Assembly (NCBI RefSeq): GCF_002775205.1
Contig: NC_036457.1
Span: forward strand, 2,579,001 to 2,643,000
Source of the DNA: Xiphophorus maculatus
Taxonomy: Eukaryota; Chordata; Actinopteri; Cyprinodontiformes; Poeciliidae
Reading direction: 5' to 3'
DNA length: 64,000 bases
How positions within the stretch are numbered: position 1 is the stretch's first letter; each line of letters begins with the position of its first letter. The notes under the pieces are model-generated. The model had not been told where the DNA came from. It worked only from the letters and a program-made list of their open reading frames with translations, and did not search any database. The translations under genes and the position numbers were made by a program. Below, piece by piece: positions 56,101-64,000 of this stretch.

Positions 56101-59100
56101 ATTATGCCTCTCACATTCACCCCTAAACACTTGTCATTTTTCCTGTCAAGGGTATCAGGGCAGCGTCGACAACAACGAGCCGCGCTGATGAAATCTTGCA
56201 CAAAGAGAGACTCATTTGTCCACAAGAATCCATCTGTGTTGTTGTGGAAACGGCACTGATAAATGCAGACGGAAGCAGCAGCCTGATAGGACTGAAGATA
56301 CTTAGCATGTACAAGAAACACTACTGTTGAAATTGATCCAGGTTGGCAGAAAAAATATGACTTGAGTCCCGACATTCAAGCAAATCAGCAGATTTTCACT
56401 AACAAGTAAATGTTTAATGATATAAACGATGAAAACAAATTAAGAAATGGCATCAACAACTACGATGCAGCATGTTTGACAGCTTTGACTGTGTGCAGAT
56501 GTAGCTGCTGTGGGTCCTTCATGTGGAAACAGGGAAACATCTGGCTTCACCGAGCTTTCAGCTGTCACACTGAGAGCTGCCAGGAAGCTGCTTTTTATTT
56601 TTTTTATCACAACAAAACTGCACTGAAATCTCTCAATATCAATGCCAGTATTTACAAAAAAAGATCCTCAAAGTAGAGCAAAAATGACACTAAAACGAGC
56701 CTCCCGCTGCCCACAAGCACACCAGCTAATGAAGGGACTCTGCTGCACCAGCAGCCAGATGTTTGAACATCTGCATTAGGGTGTGATGGAGGAGAAACAC
56801 ACTTCTTCATTAGTCTTTTGTCCAGCAGTATATAAAAGAGGGGAGACTTTGCACAACATATCACATGCAATTAAATGTAACGTTAATTTCAAAGAATTTT
56901 GCTGGGTGATAAATTGTTGTCCCAGAAATGATTGTGATCAACGATTACATTGTTATTTTAAGAACATTTTTAATGTATAGATTATAGATTTTCTATAATA
57001 ATAACATAATCATGCGACTGCAACTTCTTCAAACATCAAAAAACATTTAAAATATCCAAAATAAACAAACAAAACAACCTAAAGAATAATAACTGAAACT
57101 GATTTTAAGGACTCTGCAACCAAAATTGCAGAGATTCTCACAACTGAATTACTAATCATTCAGTTCAGACAGAAAAATAGGATAAAGTGCCGGTTTTGAC
57201 TTTTGTAGAAAAAAGAAAAGTGCAAACTAATTTTGTTTAGTTAGGTGTTAAATGTTCTTCAAAATATCAGCTTTTCAACGATATTAATGGCAATTATTAA
57301 GCTTATTTCAATTTATAACACAATTAACTGAGTTATTGCTTCTTGTGATAGGTGATTGTTATTTAATTGTGTTATAAATTAAAACAAACTATTTCTATTT
57401 GAACAATTTATGTTTTTTTATTTTCTCTCTATCAAAAACTGCATAATAAAAGTCTTTACTGTAGTGGTTTGGTTTCAAAGTAGCCCCTTTTTTAAGGGAA
57501 ATGTATCATTCCTATTGTTTTGTTTATTTAATTAAAAGGACTTCCAGTTTCAGTGTTAAATGTTCATTAGAATTTAAAGTTTATTGATCTTTCAGAATAT
57601 GTTCTCACATTATCATTATATTCCTTAAAATAGGGTCGAAGCATCAATATTATCGTTTATCCCAATAACTTCTGGGCCGATTTATCGTCCAGCAAAATTT
57701 GTTATCGTGGCTGGACTATTGACAGGTTTACTTTATACATTATTTAATTCCCTTATTACCAGTGGAACCTTTAATATGGAAACTAAACTGTGAGGTCATT
57801 GAAAAGTATCTTACCAGGTTTTGATGCAGAAAAACCACATCACTGATCCCAGTATACGTACATCTCTATCCAGAACAGGAGAGCAACAGAAGCAGCAAAC
57901 TTACTTTAAAGACGAGACAGGAACTGATGTCGTAAAACCTAGAAATCTCCACTTTTGGCCTGCTTTCTCTCTTCTCGCTCTGCTGCATTTCAATGCGTTT
58001 TCCATTTTAAACTTGGACACCAGCAGTTTTCCCAATAGTTTGGTCACTGACACAAACCTCTTGATTGGTGTGAGGTTGGCCTCCTTCTGGCTCCGATTGG
58101 CCTTTCTGTGGTTTAACACTGTCCAGGAAAATACCAACCAGTATAAAATCTGTTATTTTTCTGTTGTCCTCCAAAACCCAACGACGTCCAACGGCCCCGA
58201 ATCTGACTTGTGAAGAAGAAGAAAAAATATATATATATCTTCTTTTGTCTTTGACTCCCAAATTCCAGAAGTTCAGTTTCCAGTCGATGCAGTTAAAATA
58301 TGGATTTTTTTTTTGTTTGTCTTTCGTCACAGATGCTGAAATTGTCCCCGTGCTTCACCACAACCACCATGCCTGGACGTTTCCTGATTTCCTCTGGCGC
58401 TGCAGCCCTAAACCAGACAGACAAAAGAAAGGAAGCCCTGCCAAGTCTCTCTACTGCAGGCATAGGCTTTTCCTTTCCCTCCACTCCCTCGTGCTTTCTT
58501 CTGTTCCCCAAAAGCGTTGGCGAAGCTCCAGCAAGTCTGCCATGCCGCCTGAACCTTCCCGTCCGTCCCGATCGTCGTTTCGCTGCGGACCCCCGCCCTC
58601 CTAACCCCTTCGCTCCCACATCCTCCTTCTCCAGTCCAACCCCTTCCAAACCGGCCAAAGTAGTCCAACAACTTCACTTGGTGTTTAGCTGTTGATTAAA
58701 TCTGAAAAAGCTCTAACATTTTAGCACAACGCTAATCAGATCTTAAGTCTCGGATACAGCTGAGTCAACACTTCATTCACCAGACAGCCTTTATATTTAC
58801 TGCTTGTAAGTAAAGGCCAGCATAAAGGGCAGGGAGTGTGTGCTTCTGTGTGTCCTGGGCCCTTCATTCAGTGCCAGAGCAGACCTATTCATCATGTGCC
58901 AAGGCTCAGCGCCCTCACTTGTACTGAAGAGGGGACATCTTGGTGCCAACTGCCCTCACTGCCAACTTAGTGCTGCTGTCGGCCTGTTTATGCACACAGA
59001 AAGCTCCCTATCTCACAAACACACACACACACAGTGCCAGGCATGTTTATTGGCACCACAAATAAAGATATGGTTAAAGTCTTAGCATATCTTTTATTGC

Positions 59101-60179
59101 AGCAGCATAATCTCGCTCTGAAAAGATTCTCTAACCTTAAAAATGGGTGAATTTATTCACCGTTTGCATTTTTGTATATAAAAAAAAATGTGGTGAAGAC
59201 CATTTTCACAACAGACAAGCCTTTTTTAAATTTATATATGCCTATTTTCAACTTATCAAATTGTCCAGAAACTGGTAAGGATTTATCTACAAACTTTTAT
59301 TTCTCTGGGGTATAAGTATGATGTTACACACAGATTACTGGAGACCAAAAATGTATTTTTTTGGTTGCCAACACTCAAGTTGGCTTTGACATGAAACAAA
59401 AGATGAAATCAGTGATGCTGTGGCTCCATTTCTCATCCTGAGGAAGCTGAACTAAATGCCGCTCACCTTGCCAATATTTAACAGTGTCCTGTTAGAACAC
59501 AGATAGGTATTGTTAACTGGGATTTTTTTTTAAGTAACTATTTTCCACATTAGTGATTTTGATTTGATATTTTTGACATTTATTTCATGGTGCATGGGTG
59601 AAATTAATCTAAAGACATGTAGACAACACAGACAAAACTCTACTGCAATGTGTGCTTTACAACTACCAACAATTATATTTCTAAAAGTTTGAAAATATTG
59701 TCCGGAAACAATTGCTAAAGATGTCATAAAAGGCAGTTTTCTGGTTCAGTTGAGTAGTTTCTTGCTAGACGTTTCCCTCCCCAATATGGCGGATCTAATG
59801 ACGTATTACAACAAAAACCGGCGCTGCTGAACCGAGGGACGCATGCGTAAACTATAGCAGGTGCTATAGTTTACGCTGACAAAAACATCTTTTAGGACTT
59901 TTTACCGTAATTTGTGACAGTTTACGATTCTACAGACATTATTTACTGCCAAGAACTACGTGAATTAAATATCATAACTTGTTAATTTCGGTTCAAGAGG
60001 CTGGAAAACAAATGAAGTTTGGTTAAAGCTAACTCAGTCTTACCGGAGACTTTGATGCCGTCAGCCCGGCCAGGTAGCGCTGTCTCTGGGTTTGGCATCT
60101 GTGCTTTGGTGGCCATGTCTCCCATTCTACTGTTGATAAAGTGACGCCAAACCAAACGCAGCCTGGAGGAGGAGACCAT
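25434..60179 (-). CDS. msrA: Peptide methionine-(S)-sulfoxide reductase A, six coding exons
   Basis: The exons at 60179-60044, 44939-44871, 44764-44645, 38938-38834, 37414-37308 and 25604-25434 splice in frame with GT/AG borders and total 708 nt, 235 aa plus stop, the length of human MSRA. The enzyme reduces methionine-S-sulfoxide in proteins with thioredoxin as donor. The GCFWGAE motif (exon 3) holds the catalytic Cys and the general acid Glu. The last exon carries [16 protein letters not shown] and [13 protein letters not shown], with the two recycling cysteines. The N terminus is basic with few acids ([18 protein letters not shown]), fitting a mitochondrial presequence. A second ATG (MGDMAT) could start a cytosolic form, as in mammals. 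Introns are 15.1 kb, 106 bp, 5.7 kb, 1.4 kb and 11.7 kb. No defect is visible. Confidence 0.97.
26295..26405 (+). mobile_element. DNA transposon end fragment
   Basis: The stretch GCCTTGCAAAAGTATTCATG followed by ACATTCTGCTG and CAAGTCCAACACAAAG resembles ends of Tc1/mariner-like elements common in fish. A second sequence at 47070-47130 (GTAAAAAGTATTCAACCC) is similar. This is recognition from memory only. Confidence 0.35.
26815..27005 (+). repeat. ACTAAAACTA dispersed repeat, copy 1
   Basis: A-rich sequence including CACTCTAAAAACTAACTAAA, AAATGTCACAGTGAAATAAAAC and ATGAAAAACCCAAAACTA. Strongly similar blocks occur at 34600-34770 and, inverted, near 51600-51760. Confidence 0.6.
28755..28905 (+). 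repeat. Dispersed repeat family R2, copy 3 (partial)
   Basis: It shares AAAGTGAACTCTGGTGCGGTT, read as two overlapping blocks, and GGGCATTCTGGGTACATAA with the copies at 13850 and 14115. The first third of the element is missing. Confidence 0.6.
31271..31292. repeat. (CA)n microsatellite
   Basis: About ten CA units in msrA intron 5. Confidence 0.9.
31431..31453. repeat. (CA)n microsatellite
   Basis: About eleven CA units, 140 bp from the preceding CA tract. Confidence 0.9.
32069..32117. repeat. Compound (CT)n(CA)n microsatellite
   Basis: A CT run with one ATCG interruption passes directly into a CA run. Open frames across it on both strands are artefacts. Confidence 0.92.
32440..32765 (+). 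repeat. Dispersed repeat family R1, copy 3
   Basis: It contains CCCAACTCTACGTTTACAG, AAAAGCAGAAGTGGAGCC, TCCTGCACAACAGACAAG and GGGTTGCTAGGTAACGG, in the same order as in the other two copies. Confidence 0.6.
34010..34780 (+). repeat. ACTAAAACTA dispersed repeat, copies 2 and 3
   Basis: At least two tandem, diverged copies. ACTGAAACAAATAAAAACAG, CACTCTAAAAACTAACTGAG and ATGAAAAACCCAAAACTATT match copy 1, and AACTGAAATACATTAAAACT begins the first unit. Confidence 0.55.
35590..36045 (+). mobile_element. Retroelement-like fragment with CTGACAAAAAA end
   Basis: It starts near TGGTCCTTGGCCTGAGAAAG, runs through T-rich sequence, then ATCCATCATCCATCTGCCCG, and ends CCTGACAAAAAATTAAAAAA. The A-rich end suggests a retroposed 3' tail. 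The 98-residue open frame on the plus strand shows no known domain. Confidence 0.35.
37308..37414 (-). CDS. msrA: msrA coding exon 5
   Basis: 107 nt encoding [19 protein letters not shown] and then [17 protein letters not shown]. The acceptor is GTTTTCAG and the donor is AAG|GTGAAC. The GNDxGTxYRSxIY block is a family signature. Confidence 0.97.
37415..38833 (-). other. msrA: msrA intron 4 (1.4 kb)
   Basis: It contains a transposon-like block at 37745-38400 with TTGTCACAAGAAATTCCAATT and, inverted at the other end, AATTAATTTATTGCTTATTG. A foldback half-element follows at 38435-38745. Confidence 0.65.
38435..38745. mobile_element. Foldback element family R3, one-arm copy
   Basis: It shares GACAGCACTAAGACCCTCC, GGCTCTGATTGGTTGTTATT and the end AGCTGCAGCTTTA with the right arms of the copies at 43831 and 46568. 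The left arm is missing. Confidence 0.55.
38834..38938 (-). CDS. msrA: msrA coding exon 4
   Basis: 105 nt encoding [19 protein letters not shown] and then the [15 protein letters not shown] segment. The acceptor is TATTTTGCAG and the donor is CAAG|GTAAAC. Confidence 0.97.
41780..42090. repeat. A-rich quasi-periodic tract (GATTTGAAACTGAAAAA)
   Basis: Units built on GATTTGAAACTGAAAAA and AAATTGAAA recur about every 15-35 bp through 300 bp with nearly no C on the plus strand. The Phe-rich minus-strand open frame is a consequence. Confidence 0.75.
43190..43600 (-). repeat. Dispersed repeat family R1, inverted copy carrying the minisatellite
   Basis: At 43195-43250 the plus strand reads CTGGAAAATTACCC, then TTTCAAAAAACTCC and AACGTCACAAATCAG. 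This is the reverse complement of the R1 end at 10131-10175. The GTTGCTAGGTAAC region that precedes it in R1 is here replaced by the 32-bp tandem array. Confidence 0.65.
43259..43582. repeat. 32-bp minisatellite, about 10 copies
   Basis: The unit is CCTGCTACCTGGCAACCCCAG plus GGAAGCACAGC. Ten copies differ by a few substitutions (CCATGGGGAAG against CCCCAGGGAAG; CCTGTTAC, CTCTTTAT and CCCGCTAC), and one 16-bp truncated unit lies at 43365-43380. The period is not a multiple of three, and the open frames across it have no start context or neighbours. Confidence 0.93.
43831..44293. mobile_element. Foldback element family R3, copy 2
   Basis: Two long complementary arms face each other. The left arm contains AACCAATCAGAGCCAGGAGG and GGTCTTAGTGCAATCAATC. 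The right arm contains GCGCTAAGACCCTCCTCC and GCTCTGATTGGTTG. The outer ends read AAAGCTGCAA and TTGCAGGTTTT. There is no coding capacity. Confidence 0.7.
44612..44628. repeat. Short (TG)n tract beside msrA exon 3
   Basis: About eight TG units lie about 17 bp past the exon 3 donor on the minus strand (as CA units), so its length might affect splicing. Confidence 0.8.
44645..44764 (-). CDS. msrA: msrA coding exon 3 (catalytic Cys)
   Basis: 120 nt containing [13 protein letters not shown] and [19 protein letters not shown]. It holds the nucleophilic cysteine and the adjacent Phe-Trp of the methyl pocket. The acceptor is CTGTAAG and the donor is ACAG|GTAGCC. Confidence 0.97.
44871..44939 (-). 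CDS. msrA: msrA coding exon 2
   Basis: 69 nt after acceptor TTTTCATGCAG, donor TTTG|GTAAGAG. It encodes [17 protein letters not shown] followed by TQMVMF, closely matching vertebrate MSRA just before the active site. Confidence 0.96.
46568..47013. mobile_element. Foldback element family R3, copy 3
   Basis: Left-arm motifs AACTGTCACCATGTCGTGAT, AACCAATCAGAGCCAAGAGG and AGTGCTGTCAATC are mirrored on the right by GACAGCGCTAAGACCCGCC, GGCTCTGATTGGTTG and TGTCACCATGTTGTGACAG. It ends AAGCAGCTTTA. Its arms are nearly full length. Confidence 0.72.
48056..48150. repeat. Opposed (GT)n and (CA)n tracts
   Basis: A GT run (48056-48077) and a CA run (48124-48150) are separated by about 46 bp and are complementary, so the strand can form a hairpin. 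Confidence 0.85.
48620..49415. mobile_element. Foldback element built of GACTTTATTCTCATAA motifs
   Basis: It begins GTATTAGAGCCATGCTAA and ends with the inverse, TTAGTATGGCTCTAACAC. The left interior has AGAATAAAGTC motifs, and the right has many diverged ACTTTATTCTCATAAT copies. A separate fragment with the same motif and a GTATGCCTCTAGTACTC end is at 50325-50430. Confidence 0.65.
49984..50251. mobile_element. CACTGC palindromic MITE, copy 2
   Basis: 268 bp with termini CACTGCAAAAACACAAAATC and GATTTTGTGTTTTTGCAGTG. They continue inward as complementary CGTACCAAGTAATT / AATTACTTGGTAA. It is the same family as 14577-14975. Confidence 0.8.
51101..51145. repeat. Imperfect (CA)n tract
   Basis: CA units interrupted by TA, CG and CCCACG variants, in msrA intron 1. 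Confidence 0.85.
51590..51760 (-). repeat. ACTAAAACTA dispersed repeat, inverted copy
   Basis: On the plus strand it reads AGTTTTAATTAGTTTTTACAG, as two blocks, and TAGTTTCAGTTTGGTTTTTA. This is the reverse complement pattern of the copies in intron 5. Confidence 0.5.
52836..52862. repeat. (CA)n microsatellite
   Basis: About 13 CA units. Confidence 0.92.
54650..55020. mobile_element. Palindromic element with CGATTC/GAATCG ends
   Basis: The left end (CAGAGATGTGAATC ... GTCGATTCATTTCCG) is complemented by the right end (AAAATCGATTTTTCCC ... GCACCTCTAG). The middle is AT-rich and non-coding. Confidence 0.45.
55301..55356. repeat. Compound (TG)n(AG)n microsatellite
   Basis: A TG run passes into an AG run with AAAA interruptions. 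The Arg/Glu-rich open frame is an artefact. Confidence 0.93.
56890..57710. mobile_element. Foldback element with TTTTGCTGG ... CCAGCAAAA ends
   Basis: It begins TTTTGCTGGGTGATAAATTG and ends with the inverse AATTTATCG-type sequence, GATTTATCGTCCAGCAAAA. AAACGATAATAT-like motifs lie inside on both arms. Related blocks lie at 37745-38400 and 39345-39730. Any coding content is lost. Confidence 0.6.
60044..60179 (-). CDS. msrA: msrA coding exon 1 (targeting region)
   Basis: 45 codons plus one base, donor TCCG|GTAAGAC. It encodes the arginine-rich presequence, an internal MGDM start candidate at residue 19, and [12 protein letters not shown], which aligns with the human SPQEALPGRKEQ segment. Confidence 0.93.
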
Positions 60180-60290
60180 TGAAACCAGAGCAGCTAGTTA
60201 CCCACAGAGCTGCATAACAGCTAGCTTACCTAACGTTACCACGGAGCTGATGTAACAGGGGTTACACAACTGTCTTCTTCTTCTTCTTTT
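60180..60290 (-). promoter_or_regulatory. msrA: Probable msrA promoter and 5' UTR region
   Basis: The 110 bp upstream of the msrA ATG is of mixed composition, with no TATA box seen. A T-rich repeat (TTTATGGCGGTTGGCAAAC) follows at 60297, so a core promoter, if here, is short. The transcription start cannot be placed from sequence. Confidence 0.3.
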
Positions 60291-62700
60291 CCTTTTTTAT
60301 GGCGGTTGGCAAACAACTTTTAGATGTGCATTACCGCCATCAACACAACTGTCACCACAAACACCATAACTTATATAAATTTATTAAAACAGAATAAGTT
60401 CTTAAAACTATAACTATGACAGAAAATACTTCGTCTCAGAGACAGGAGTTGTTATTTCTAACTAATTCCTCTTTCTGTAAATAAATAATTTTATATTTAT
60501 GCTGTAGGTAGGAGGTCCAAAACGGTCATTTCTTACGTGAATTAATATTTTTTTGTTAAATTAATGTTACAGAAATGTAGTCAAATAGACAATTAGATGA
60601 CTAATATTAACTAACGGGGATCTAGAATAATAAAAAAAAATGTAATCTTAAAAAAAATATTCAAAATTACTTTTCAGATTCAATGTATTTTTTTCAGTCG
60701 CAAACCTTTTTTCAGTTTCAATTTTGTTTTAGTTTGAAATGATTTTTCTCAGTTTCAAAGTTTCAATTTGTTTTAACAAACTTTATGGCCCTATTTATCT
60801 CCATACATACCTGGTAAAAAGTTATATTCAAAACGTACTTCTGAGCTTCATCAGAAAACATTTTCTAAGTTATTGGTTGTGTTACAGAGAATTGATACCC
60901 AGGAAGGAGATAAAGCTGATTCAATCAGCACCAAGCAGAACCAGTGAGTCAACTGGTTTCCAGTTTACTAGGAGAAAGATGGACAGAGACAGATGATGTG
61001 CCATATGGAAGAACGCAGGAGAAACGCTGCTTGTGCTGACAAAATGTTCCTATTGGTGCTCGATGATGTCTGCATGAAAGGTGAGAATCATCAATAATTC
61101 AGCAGGAGCAAACCCGCCAATATCACCACACAGGAGAGTTGTGGTTTTTTTCTGCATCACAAACTCATAATAATTGAGTTTGCTATAAAGGCCACAACCA
61201 AAAGCTTTTAGATAATAAAACATCAACATCAAAGCTAAATGTTTGATCTGGTTTGGAGGTTTTGATCTTAAAACCTTCATTCACACAAAGGATGTTTCTC
61301 AAGTCCTCATATGGAAGCAAAACACTCAAAAATATTTGGTTTTAATCAGGATATTAAACGACATCAGCCTTAAAAATCTTCATTTCATAAATAGTTAAAA
61401 TTACAAAATAAAACCACTTCAAAGGAATAAAAAATACATTAACAGCTTAGAAATCAGACATGTTTAATGCATTAACTTTCTCTCTAAATAATAGATTTAA
61501 GATGTTTGTTTTTCCTTATTTTTTGATGTAATACTTGTGATGAACTTCTTTCTGATCCAAATCTTAACTATCTGGATCCCACATGGTTCTACTTTGGCAT
61601 GAAGAGGGAGAAAATGATCCAAAAAGGTGATATTACCACAAATAACTGAGCTTGGGAAGGTGGGACTGAGTTACAGATTATTTGCTGCCTTACATGTGCA
61701 TAAATGCATAAATGCATAATTCTCCTCCAGCGCATTGTAGATTAAAACAAGGAGTACATTTCCACCAAACACTTTTTTAAAAGAAAAAACAAGGACATTT
61801 CTGAGCTTAAAATGTCACAAAATGACTAGTTTAATCTTTTAGATGAGTCTCAGAAGTTTTGTAGAAGAAAATCAAGCAAAAGTCTGAGCTTGAAATGTCA
61901 AAATCTTTCTAGAATAAAACTTAGAAATTTCTGAGTTTCAAACTCCCAAAATTTTTAACTTTTGAAACTCTGAAAGAAAAGAGGAAAGCCCGACTACCTT
62001 GCTGCAAAACCTGAAAATTGATGGAAAAAATAATTATCTTTGGCATCCAAATCTTACAACCTGACATCACTTTCATATGTTTTACTATTACAATCTTTCT
62101 TCTTTAAAGGAAAACACGTTTTGGTTTTAATGAGATCTATGTCTCTCATCCCGGTGTTTCCGGGGTGAATATTATTTCCGCCATATTTGCCGCCCCCTCC
62201 ACGCAGCGCCCCTATGCTTCCCATACTGTGGATTCCCACTTTTTGTGCCACCATTATCCAGAGTCATGAGCAGATCTTCAAGCAGCCTCGTCAAATATCT
62301 TTTTAAAAACAATTAGAAAGCTGAAAAATGTGAAAACGGAGGATTGTTTCAGGAAAAAGACAGATCTTTGAAATCCAGATCTTTGAACCTTTCATGAAGT
62401 TTTACTGTTACTATGTTTCTTTTATAAAGGAGACGTCATTTTGGTTTTAATGAGATATAATTCTCCACTAGGAATAATTTGTCCACTGTTGTTTGGCGCC
62501 CCCTCTAGCAGCGCCCTTACTGCCACTTATCCAGAGTCATGAGCAGATCTTCAAGCAGCCTGGTCAAATGTCCTTTCAAAAACAAGTAGAAAAACTGAGG
62601 ATTTTTTCAGGAAAAAAGATTCTTGACTTCCAGACCTCACAGCTCATAACGATGAATGACGGTGATTTTCTAAATGTGAGACTGAATCATGTTCACAGCG
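60290..62700. other. Intergenic region upstream of msrA
   Basis: AT-rich, no supported gene. The stretches at 62085-62310 and 62395-62610 share TTTGGTTTTAATGAGAT, GCGCCC and CCAGAGTCATGAGCAGATC, so they form a direct repeat of about 300 bp period (CTTCAAGCAGCCTSGTCAAAT in both). Confidence 0.55.
62085..62610 (+). repeat. Two direct copies of a ~215-bp sequence
   Basis: Both copies contain TTTTGGTTTTAATGAGATMT, a GCGCCCC/GCGCCCY core and ATCCAGAGTCATGAGCAG, then ATCTTCAAGCAGCCTSGTC. Spacing between equivalent positions is about 272-311 bp, so they differ by indels. This looks like a local segmental duplication. Confidence 0.7.
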
Positions 62701-62819
62701 GCAAAAAAACAAAACAAACAAACAAACAAAAACTTTGCGTGTTTCATATTTCCGGAACCCATCTGGATGAACCTAAATTATGGCAGTCAGGTGGGGTGAG
62801 CCAGATGCTTTCACTCGGC

Positions 62820-63157
62820 CTTTCCTCCCCCTTCCTGAGGAGGATGAGGATGTGAAAACCTGCCTTCATCTGACTCCCTCTCTCTCAGAGGACCACCCCT
62901 CCCCTCTCCTCTTTCCTCTCCATCTGACTGCGCCCGACTTCTTTCCCTCCATCCTGCCACAGAGCTCCGCGGACTGCACCCAGCGCGCCGAGGAAGGAAG
63001 CGACACTTTCAGCTTCTGCACGTCTTCTTCTTCTACTTCTTCCTCTTCTTCTTGACACTGGACTATGTCTGCTTAGCGATCTCCTCTGGAGGGTAAAACT
63101 CTTCATCTGCAGAGGGGAGGACGGTGTGATCTCTGCATCCCCCGCATCACCATCACC

Positions 63158-63188
<31 letters not shown>

Positions 63189-63250
63189 CCATCCCTCCGC
63201 ATCCCTCCATGGAGAGGATTAAATCCCGCAGAAGCAGGTCGCTTTTTGTT
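62820..63250 (+). promoter_or_regulatory. Putative 5' UTR/promoter of an unidentified plus-strand gene
   Basis: Composition changes to CT-rich and CpG-containing (AGCTCCGCGGACTGCACCC, CGCGCCGAGG), with TCTTCTTCTTCT and CATCATCACC runs, as in many vertebrate 5' leaders. A donor-like GGAGG|GTAAAA lies at about 63092 and GGAAG|GTATTG at about 63291. An ATG at 63209 opens MERIKSRRSRSLF before a stop at about 63268. No protein family is recognised. Confidence 0.35.
63145..63193. repeat. (CAT/CAC)n trinucleotide tract
   Basis: About 16 CAT or CAC units. The reverse strand reads as an Asp/Gly-rich open frame that is an artefact. Confidence 0.9.
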
Positions 63251-64000
63251 TTTTTTGTTTTTTTATAGTGAAAACGCTCCTTGCTTTTGGAAGGTATTGT
63301 TCGGTTTTGCGTTTATCTGAAACTGAAATTGACGCTTTAAGTGCGTTTATTTGCAAACGCCGCAGTGTGCTGTCGCGCTCTGCGGAACTGCTTCCTCTCC
63401 TTGTCATAAAAAAACATTGAATATGATAAAAGTGATATTTATCTCCGTAAGAGGTCATGATGTAATGTGATGCTCCGACGAGAGAGGATAGTCATTTTTA
63501 AAGCTGTTTTGCAAATATTTCGTTTCTTTTTGATTGCTGCATATTAAAAATGGTTAATAGTGGCTTCAAACCTCCCAGCCGACCCCCACAAAGGAGCCCA
63601 TCCCTCCCCCTTCGCCTCCCCCTCTGCGTTTTTAGCCTACATGAGCTATCTGGGTCATTTGCATTTCTGCGTTTAATGAGGCTGCAGATGGCTGCGTTTC
63701 TTTTCATTTCTACCTGAGAGCCGCTGAGCTGCACTGACGCACCTCTCATCTCTTTTCTGCATCGTTTTCTTCCTTTTCTTTTTTATTTGGAGCTGACATG
63801 ATGTGTGAACTGATGCGGGATGATGGGTAGAGCTGCAGCCGCAGCTTCCACCCCTGCAGCAGTGCTGTATAAGAACGCACATTATGGCTGCTGGATAATG
63901 GAGGGGATGCTCCGAATGTCCGCAGTGCTGCTGCTGCTTAAAGGACCATACCGGCGTTTTTAAACCGGATCTGCCAACATTAGATACACATACCGGGCAT
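63250..64000. other. GC-richer end region, no assigned gene
   Basis: This is probably promoter-proximal or first-intron sequence of a gene continuing beyond the window. A TATAAG at about 63868 follows CAGCAGTGCTG. I find no complete exon. Confidence 0.35.

Larger units (their letters stand above)
44940..60043 (-). other. msrA: msrA intron 1 (15.1 kb)
   Basis: No nested gene is supported. Landmarks are an R3 foldback element (46568-47013), TG/CA microsatellites, a GACTTTATTCTCATAA foldback (48620-49415), a CACTGC palindromic element (49984-50251), inverted ACTAAAAC repeats (51590-51760), blocks with CGATTC inverted ends (54650-55020), and a foldback at 56890-57710. The ORFs at 57821-58695 on both strands lack family motifs. 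Confidence 0.65.

Noticed and set aside
57821..58695. Overlapping open frames of 78-146 codons on both strands in msrA intron 1
   Set aside because: No start context, domain or splice pairing; overlapping frames on both strands suggest chance in CT-rich sequence.
59780..59810. CCAATATGGCGGATC as a YY1-like promoter element
   Set aside because: It lies downstream of the msrA start codon, inside intron 1, and a similar TTATGGCGG is part of a repeat at 60297, so no promoter role can be assigned.
62688..62712. GTTCACAGCGG resembling the 5' arm of miR-124, a gene near MSRA in mammals
   Set aside because: No complementary 3' arm resembling mature miR-124 follows within a hairpin length; the next bases are CAAACAAACAAA repeats.
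62885..63202. Asp/Gly-rich minus-strand frame
   Set aside because: Driven by the CAT/CAC tract and CT-rich leader; no homology recognised.

Overview
This window is vertebrate nuclear DNA, almost certainly from a ray-finned (teleost) fish. It is AT-rich, its genes are split by introns with canonical GT/AG ends, and it is packed with microsatellites and short palindromic DNA transposons of kinds common in percomorph fish. No operons, phage, CRISPR or bacterial signals are present. The exact species cannot be read from the sequence; a cyprinodontiform-like percomorph is only a guess from the style of the repeats.

Three protein-coding genes can be reconstructed completely. Two are class A G-protein-coupled receptors on the plus strand. 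Receptor 1 (3868-5235, two coding exons, 337 aa) and receptor 2 (15629-18257, three coding exons, 345 aa) lie about 10 kb apart. They are paralogues of the hydroxycarboxylic acid / oxoeicosanoid receptor group (HCAR, OXER1, GPR31) and both keep the two arginines that bind carboxylate ligands in HCAR2. The third gene is msrA, peptide methionine sulfoxide reductase A, on the minus strand from 60179 to 25434. Its six coding exons sum to 708 nt, giving exactly 235 aa, the same length as human MSRA.

Layout: 1-3.6 kb is intergenic, with one or two candidate minus-strand exons of an unidentified gene. 3.6-6.8 kb is receptor 1 and its 3' region. 6.8-15.4 kb is repeat-rich intergenic DNA. 15.4-20.6 kb is receptor 2 with a probable long 3' UTR containing a degenerate tandem array. 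20.6-25.2 kb is intergenic. 25.2-60.2 kb is msrA, mostly intron (11.7, 1.4, 5.7, 0.1 and 15.1 kb) filled with foldback elements and microsatellites. 60.2-64 kb is the msrA upstream region, and its last 1.3 kb looks like the promoter/5' UTR of an unidentified plus-strand gene.

The receptors and msrA converge, with 3' ends facing each other across about 4.6 kb. Nothing suggests that they act in one pathway. The most interesting points are the differing intron structures of the two receptors, an array of degenerate repeats in the receptor 2 3' flank, and a 32-bp minisatellite that appears to have grown from within a dispersed repeat.
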